From: Campylobacteraceae bacterium
GTDB taxonomy: Bacteria > Campylobacterota > Campylobacteria > Campylobacterales > Sulfurovaceae
Direction: 5' to 3'
Length of the DNA: 9,674 bases
NCBI GenBank assembly: GCA_027023145.1
Contig: JALVWV010000200.1
Span: 1-9,674 of the forward strand
The notes beneath the pieces were generated by a model that saw only the letters and a program-made list of their open reading frames with translations, did not search any database and was not told the DNA's origin. A program made the position numbers and the translations under genes. Shown one piece after another: positions 4,839-9,674 of this stretch. Within the stretch, counting starts at the first letter, position 1, and the number at the start of each line of letters is the position of its first letter.

Positions 4839-7800
4839 GTTGAGGGCTTCTTCTGAAGCCCTCTCTCTGGGTATCGACATCGGCTCTACTACGGTCAAAT
4901 ACGTCCTCTGTGACGCAAACTTCACCATCCTCGACAAAGCCTATACCCCCCACGATACCAAGCAGGTCGATACCCTTCTGGAACTCCTGACCGATTTACA
5001 ACGGCGACAACCCGATCGTTACAATGCGATTGACAAAGCCTACATCACTGGCTCAGGAGCCGCACGCATCGCTCCGGCCATCCAAGCCCGTTTCGTACAG
5101 GAAGTCAATGCCGTTGTCCTAGCGGTTGAACATTTACATCCCGATGTACGCTCGGTTGTTGAGCTCGGAGGGCAGGATGCTAAAATCATCCACTTCAAAG
5201 AGCGCGAAGACGGCACCAAAAACGTCCTCACCTCCATGAACGACAAATGCGCCTCCGGCACCGGAGCTACGATCGAAAAGTGCACCATGAAAGTCGGCGT
5301 AGAGCTCGACGAGCTCTCAGAGCTTACGTTTAAAGACGATGCCCTGCACCATGTCGCCGCCAAATGCGGCGTCTTCGCCGAGACCGATGTGGTCAACCTC
5401 GTCAAAAGCTCCGTGCCCGCTGACGAGATCATGAACTCCCTCGCCGATGCCATCGTCATGCAAAACCTCACCGTGCTCACCCGGGGCAATACTCTCCTGC
5501 CCACCGTCCTGCTCCTCGGCGGCCCCAATACCTACCTGCCGTTTCTTCAAGATGCCTGGCGCAAGCGGATCCGGGAGCTCTGGGATGAGCGGGGCATCGC
5601 GTACGATCCCGAACAGATCGAGACGCTGATCACCGTTCCGGATAATGCCGTCTATTATGCAGCTCTGGGTGCCGTGATCTTCGGGCAGGGAGAATCGACC
5701 CATCAGGAACCCTTCACCGGACTCACCGGACTCGAAGCCCTGCGCCACACCGGTATCGGTGCAGACAATCCCTATCACGATGCGCCGCTGGTGCGTAATG
5801 CTGAGGAGTTAGCAGCCTTCCGTTCCCGCTACACCATCCCCCCCTTCACCCCGACACTCCCGCAAGAACCTGTGACGTGTTTTCTCGGAATTGACGGAGG
5901 CTCCACCAGCTCCAAAGCCGTCCTCATCGATGCAAAAGGGGAACTGCTCCTCAAGGTCTATCAACTCTCCGGCGGCAATCCCATCCAAGATACGATCGAC
6001 CTCCTGCGGCAGATCGATGCCTTTGACCCTAGGGCACACTATCAGATCGCCGGACTGGGAGTCACCGGCTACGCGGCTGATGTCCTCGAAGGGGCACTCC
6101 GAGCTGATGCCAACATCGTCGAAACCATCGCCCATATGAAAAGCGCCCAGGCGATCTTCGGTGAGAGTGTCGATGTCATCTGCGACATCGGCGGGCAGGA
6201 TATCAAAGTGCTCTTCCTTGAAAACGGCATGATGAAAAACTTCCGCCTCTCCAACCAATGCAGCGCTGGCAACGGCATGCTCCTCCAATCGATGGCCAAA
6301 CAATTCGGCGTCCCCATTGAGGCATTTGCCGACACGGCCTTTCGTGCACACGAAGCCCCCAAGTTCAACTACGGATGTGCCGTATTCCTCGACACCGACC
6401 GCGTCACCTTCCAAAAAGAGGGCTACCCCAAAGAAGCCCTCTTCGCTGGCATCGCCAAAGTCCTCCCCAAAAATGTCTGGCAATATGTCGTCCAAGCCCC
6501 TTCTCTTGCCGCACTGGGCAAACATTACGTTCTTCAGGGAGGCACCCAGTACAACCAGGCTGCCCTCAAAGCCCAAGTCGACTACATCCTTTCCGAAGTT
6601 CCCGGCGCGCGGGTTGATGTCCATCCTCACTGTGGAGAGGCGGGTGCCATCGGCGCGGCTTTGGAGGCCCGAGATCGGGTAGAGCGTACCGGAGAGAGTA
6701 CGTTTGTTGGACTTGCCGAAGCCCTGCAACTGAGCTACACCACTCGCACCGACGAGAGCACCCGCTGCCACTTTTGCCCCAACGACTGCTCCCGCACTTT
6801 CATCGACACCCAAACCCCCTCGTCGGATACAGTACGCTACATCGCCGGTTTTGCCTGCGAAAAAGGGACGGTCGAATCACGTGAAGCCCTGCTGGAGCTG
6901 CGAAAAAACCGCAAAAATCTCCACACCACTACCCCCAACCTTGTCCACGAAGAATCGCTCCTCCTTTTTGACCCCCGCTACACCCTTCCACCCAAACCGA
7001 CTGAGACAGAGATGATCGAAGACGAGCAGGTTCGTACCACACTGGGAGGATGGGGACCGACCCTGCGCCGACGCATCCGACGCCCCTTTGAGCGCAGCAG
7101 CACCGAGGCACGTGCTCGACGGCGCCAACGCACCATCGCCATCCCCAAAGCACTCAATATTTATTCTATCGCCCCCTTGCTGCGAGTCTATCTCGAAGCG
7201 CTCGAGATTGATCCTGCGCGCATCCTCTTTTCCGATTTTTCCAGCGAAGAGATGTTTCTTGAGGGAGCCAAATACGGCTCCGTCGATGCCTGTTACCCGG
7301 CCAAAGTCGCCCAAGCACACGTCCATCAGCTCCTCTTCGGCAAAAAATTTGTCCGAAAATCGGTCGATTTCATCTGGTTTCCCGCCACCGTCAACGTCCC
7401 AAACTTCCTCCATTATACCATGGCGGACAAGGCCTGCCCCATTGTCATCGGAACCCCCCGCGTGGTTTACAGTGCGTTTACCAAAGAGAACGATCTCTTC
7501 GCCCGTAGCGGGGTTGATTACATTGACGACTCGCTGAATGTCGCGGAGGTTGACTTGTTGACACAGCAGCTCTATGCGACGTGGGGGAAGCGTCTCGAGA
7601 TTACCGAAGATGAAAATCGCTGGGCCGTGCGTCAAGGACTTCTGGCACTCGAAGCGACAAAACAACAGCTCATGGATCGGGGACGCACCCTCCTGCAAGA
7701 AGCCGAAGCCAAAGGTGAAGTGCTCCTGCTCCTCCTCGGACGCCCCTATCACAGTGATCCGGGGATCAACCACGACGTTCTCGACCAATTCCAGGCACTC

Positions 7801-8235
7801 GGGTTCAAAACCCTCTCGATCAATGCCCTCCCCAAAGATCCGGGTACCCTCGAGCGTTTGTTTGGAGAGGATGTTCGAGAGGGTCGCATCGAAGATGTGT
7901 ATGACATCCGCGATGTTTGGCCCGAAAACTACTCCGCCAACTCATCCCAGAAAGTCTGGGCAGCCAAATTCGCTGCACGCCACCCCAACCTCGCCGTGGT
8001 CGATCTGAGCAGTTTCAAGTGCGGCCACGATGCTCCCACTTACGGGATCATCGACCGCATCCTCGGTGCCAGCCGCACCCCCCATCTCACCCTGCACGAC
8101 ATTGACGCCAATAAACCGGGCGGCTCGATCACCATCCGGGTCAAAACCTTCGCCTACACGCTTGAAGAGTATGCACGCACCTTGACAACACGATCGGATA
8201 CAAACACGATACCCCATCAGGAGGTCTCAGCATGA
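4825..8235 (+). CDS. Tandem acyl-CoA dehydratase activase (BadF/BcrA/HgdC-type) fused to a DUF2229-like domain
   Basis: This is a 1136-residue fusion. Activase domain 1 (about 14-290) has the ATP-binding GIDIGSTT (16-23), GGQDAK (115-120), and cluster cysteines C142 in NDKCASGTG and C181 in KCGVFAETD. Domain 2 (about 353-615) has GIDGGSTS (355-362), GGQDIK (456-461), C479 in NQCSAGNG and C518 in GCAVFLDTD. HgdC-type activases are homodimers holding one [4Fe-4S] between two such Cys pairs, so one chain here can form the whole pseudo-dimer. A Cys-rich element follows (C648, C651, C655, C678). Next come an Arg-rich linker (746-770) and a DUF2229-like region (about 771-1115) with IPKALNIY, C823 in DACYPAK, C871, LGRPYHSDPGINHD and C1066 in FKCGHD. 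The expected role is ATP-driven electron delivery to the downstream dehydratase-like subunit; the substrate is unknown. GTG 4825 is chosen because it makes a GTGA overlap with lgt. TTG 4840 is an alternative, and the ribosome site is weak for both. Confidence 0.9.
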   Translation: MRSEKLRASSEALSLGIDIGSTTVKYVLCDANFTILDKAYTPHDTKQVDTLLELLTDLQRRQPDRYNAIDKAYITGSGAARIAPAIQARFVQEVNAVVLAVEHLHPDVRSVVELGGQDAKIIHFKEREDGTKNVLTSMNDKCASGTGATIEKCTMKVGVELDELSELTFKDDALHHVAAKCGVFAETDVVNLVKSSVPADEIMNSLADAIVMQNLTVLTRGNTLLPTVLLLGGPNTYLPFLQDAWRKRIRELWDERGIAYDPEQIETLITVPDNAVYYAALGAVIFGQGESTHQEPFTGLTGLEALRHTGIGADNPYHDAPLVRNAEELAAFRSRYTIPPFTPTLPQEPVTCFLGIDGGSTSSKAVLIDAKGELLLKVYQLSGGNPIQDTIDLLRQIDAFDPRAHYQIAGLGVTGYAADVLEGALRADANIVETIAHMKSAQAIFGESVDVICDIGGQDIKVLFLENGMMKNFRLSNQCSAGNGMLLQSMAKQFGVPIEAFADTAFRAHEAPKFNYGCAVFLDTDRVTFQKEGYPKEALFAGIAKVLPKNVWQYVVQAPSLAALGKHYVLQGGTQYNQAALKAQVDYILSEVPGARVDVHPHCGEAGAIGAALEARDRVERTGESTFVGLAEALQLSYTTRTDESTRCHFCPNDCSRTFIDTQTPSSDTVRYIAGFACEKGTVESREALLELRKNRKNLHTTTPNLVHEESLLLFDPRYTLPPKPTETEMIEDEQVRTTLGGWGPTLRRRIRRPFERSSTEARARRRQRTIAIPKALNIYSIAPLLRVYLEALEIDPARILFSDFSSEEMFLEGAKYGSVDACYPAKVAQAHVHQLLFGKKFVRKSVDFIWFPATVNVPNFLHYTMADKACPIVIGTPRVVYSAFTKENDLFARSGVDYIDDSLNVAEVDLLTQQLYATWGKRLEITEDENRWAVRQGLLALEATKQQLMDRGRTLLQEAEAKGEVLLLLLGRPYHSDPGINHDVLDQFQALGFKTLSINALPKDPGTLERLFGEDVREGRIEDVYDIRDVWPENYSANSSQKVWAAKFAARHPNLAVVDLSSFKCGHDAPTYGIIDRILGASRTPHLTLHDIDANKPGGSITIRVKTFAYTLEEYARTLTTRSDTNTIPHQEVSA
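4842..4863 (+). repeat. Perfect 9-bp-stem palindrome at the activase 5' end
   Basis: The arms GAGGGCTTC (4842-4850) and GAAGCCCTC (4855-4863) pair perfectly around TTCT. The hairpin starts three bases after the last complete heptamer and ends just before the conserved LGIDIGSTT coding start. It lies inside the proposed coding sequence, encoding a non-conserved RASSEAL segment. It is not followed by a T-run, so it is unlikely to be an intrinsic terminator. It may modulate initiation of the activase gene. Confidence 0.65.
8219..8225 (+). promoter_or_regulatory. Strong ribosome binding site AGGAGGT for the HgdB-like gene
   Basis: A full-consensus AGGAGGT is six bases before ATG 8232, inside the last codons of the activase gene. 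Together with the ATGA overlap it fixes the start of the 462-residue gene and suggests that subunit is made efficiently, probably at higher level than the weakly initiated activase. Confidence 0.85.
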
Positions 8236-9620
8236 CCTGTTCTACCGTCAAAGTGGATACCGCCGGTACCGAACTCTCTTACGTGCACCAGGAGGCAACC
8301 CAATGGCAGGATCGCCATCCCGACATCGCCTACGCGCCTCCGGAGGAGAGCATCGTCCTTTTCGGAGGGCTGACTCCGTTGCAAGACCATCTCCTCTGGG
8401 CAGCCATCCAAACGATGGGGGGTAATTATGTGGCTCTCCCCACCCCGGACAACGAAGCCTTTCGCCTCGGTAAGGCCTATGGAAACCGCGGTCAATGCAA
8501 CCCCACCTACTTCACCTCCGGTAATCTGATTAAATACCTCCAAGAACGCCATGAAGAGGGGATGAGTAAGGAAGAGATCGTCCGCACATACGTCTTTGCC
8601 ACCGCAAGCGGCTGCGGCCCCTGCCGCTTCGGGATGTACACCACCGAGTACCGCAAAGCCCTCGAAGCGGCAGGATTTGGAGGGCTGCGTATCGAGAGCT
8701 TCGAGCAGCAAAAGGGAATTTTCCAGATGGAGGAGGGGCTGCGGGTGACCCCTTTTTCTCCCCGTTTTTTCATCATGGCCGCCAAATCGGTCATCCTCGG
8801 CGACATCCTCAATCTCATGGGCTACCAAATGCGCCCCTATGAGGTCGAAGCCGGTGCGGTCGACCGGGCGATGGAAGCTGCCAAAGACATTATTGCCGAG
8901 GCACTTCAGCACCGAAAAAATCTCGCCTACGCCATGTACCGCTGCCGAAAGCTTTTCCAGCAGATTCCCCTCGACCGTACCCGCGTCAAACCCAAAGTCA
9001 TGGTCATCGGCGAATTTTGGGCAGCGATGACCGAGGGGGACGGCAACTATCATCTTCACCGCTTTTTGGAGGAGGAGGGCGCCGAGGTGATCCCTCAGCT
9101 CTTGATCAACCGCTTTCTTTTGAGCATTTGGGAAGCCAAATATGACCTCATCAAACACGCCACTCTCCCCGACACTTCGCGCCCAAAGATCGATTTTGGT
9201 CATCCGAAAAAACGGTCGATGATCCAGGCGACCAAGTTGGCGGTCAAGGGCTACTTCACCCTCTACGCCCGCGCCATCGGACTGCGCAACTACGCGTTAC
9301 CCAACATGGAAAAACTCTACGAGCTCTCTCGCGATTATTACCCGGTCGATTCCGACGGTGGTGAAGGGCATATGGAGGTCGCCCACCTCATCGAAGCGGT
9401 CGAAGAGAACCTCGCCCACCTCGTCATCTCCGTCAAGCCTTTCGGCTGCATGCCCTCCTCGGCGGTCAGCGACGGCATCCAGTCGCTCATTACCGCCCGA
9501 TACCCCAATGCCAACTTCCTCGCCATCGAAACCTCCGGAGAGGGAGCGGCGAACTTTTACAGCCGGGTGCAGATGGCGTTGTTCAAGGCGAAAGAAGCAG
9601 TCAAAAGTGAGGAAGTATAA
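8232..9620 (+). CDS. 2-hydroxyacyl-CoA dehydratase component, HgdB/DUF2229-associated type
   Basis: This 462-residue protein resembles the C-terminal dehydratase-like part of the large activase fusion proteins of anaerobes, here encoded as a separate gene. Visible conserved blocks are: IVLFGGLTPLQDHLLWAA (41-58), GNRGQCNPTYFTSGNLIKYL (84-103, with C89), ASGCGPCRFGMY (125-136, with C128 and C131), VMVIGEFW (256-263), and KPFGCMPSSAVSDG (402-415, with C406) followed by FLAIETSGEGAANFYSRVQ. C89, C128/C131 and C406 are placed like the iron-sulfur ligands of HgdA/HgdB and related double-cubane proteins. The ATGA overlap and strong AGGAGGT site show coupling to the activase. The probable partner is the DUF2229-like half of that protein. 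No signal peptide or membrane segment is seen. The reaction is unknown: dehydration of an acyl-CoA, reduction of a small molecule, or another low-potential reduction are all possible. Confidence 0.88.
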   Translation: MTCSTVKVDTAGTELSYVHQEATQWQDRHPDIAYAPPEESIVLFGGLTPLQDHLLWAAIQTMGGNYVALPTPDNEAFRLGKAYGNRGQCNPTYFTSGNLIKYLQERHEEGMSKEEIVRTYVFATASGCGPCRFGMYTTEYRKALEAAGFGGLRIESFEQQKGIFQMEEGLRVTPFSPRFFIMAAKSVILGDILNLMGYQMRPYEVEAGAVDRAMEAAKDIIAEALQHRKNLAYAMYRCRKLFQQIPLDRTRVKPKVMVIGEFWAAMTEGDGNYHLHRFLEEEGAEVIPQLLINRFLLSIWEAKYDLIKHATLPDTSRPKIDFGHPKKRSMIQATKLAVKGYFTLYARAIGLRNYALPNMEKLYELSRDYYPVDSDGGEGHMEVAHLIEAVEENLAHLVISVKPFGCMPSSAVSDGIQSLITARYPNANFLAIETSGEGAANFYSRVQMALFKAKEAVKSEEV

Positions 9621-9674
9621 ATTGAACCCTCCGAAAAATTCCCCATCCAAGCATGAAGCCAGGATGACAGATCT

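Noticed and set aside
4842..4863. Intrinsic terminator after lgt
   Set aside because: The stem is strong but is followed by CTCTCTGG and not a T-run, and the downstream gene overlaps lgt.
5809..6813. 334-residue minus-strand open frame opposite the activase gene
   Set aside because: It is an antisense shadow. The plus strand encodes clear ATPase and cluster motifs throughout, and the minus translation is low-complexity Gly/Asp/Val-rich.
8217..9203. 328-residue minus-strand open frame opposite the HgdB-like gene
   Set aside because: It is an antisense shadow of a gene with conserved Cys motifs; no ribosome site or domain supports it.
9621..9674. Terminator or new gene after the HgdB-like gene
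   Set aside because: The 54 bases to the window end show no hairpin with a T-run and no supported start; nothing can be called.

Overview
The window looks like chromosomal DNA from a Campylobacterota (Epsilonproteobacteria) species, most like the Sulfurimonas / Sulfuricurvum / Sulfurovum group. The evidence is the style of the RuvB N-terminus (MERMVEIEKF), the short TrpA beginning MKKLVAYITT, and promoters consisting of little more than TGTATAAT. This assignment comes from family knowledge and was not tested by a search. Coding density is high, and I see no transposase, phage, tRNA, rRNA or CRISPR sequence.

Layout. Minus strand, read right to left: panB (pantothenate pathway), then ruvB (Holliday-junction helicase), then an AI-2E-family membrane protein that overlaps the ruvB end and runs off the left edge. 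Plus strand, read left to right from a divergent promoter region: trpA, lgt, a 1136-residue protein with two tandem BadF/BcrA/HgdC-type activase domains plus a Cys-rich element and a DUF2229-like domain, and a 462-residue HgdB-like dehydratase component. The four plus-strand genes are packed with overlaps (TAATG, GTGA, ATGA) and look like one translationally coupled operon.

The most interesting part is the last two genes. Together they carry the parts of an ATP-driven low-potential electron-transfer machine of the 2-hydroxyacyl-CoA dehydratase / benzoyl-CoA reductase type: a pseudo-dimeric activase with four cluster cysteines, and two Cys-bearing HgdA/HgdB-like halves, one fused to the activase and one separate. 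No CoA-transferase, acyl-CoA or fermentation gene lies beside them, and their substrate is unknown.

Non-coding structure is unusually rich. Heptamer tandem repeats occur at three gene boundaries: CCTCATT at the panB 3' end, AGAGGGT before ruvB and GTGAGAA at the lgt/activase junction. The two four-copy arrays each directly adjoin a perfect short palindrome that lies at the start of the next gene. The panB-trpA divergent region of 305 bp holds a REP-like hairpin with a GTAG head and a 147-bp imperfect inverted repeat that could form a stem of about 47 pairs.
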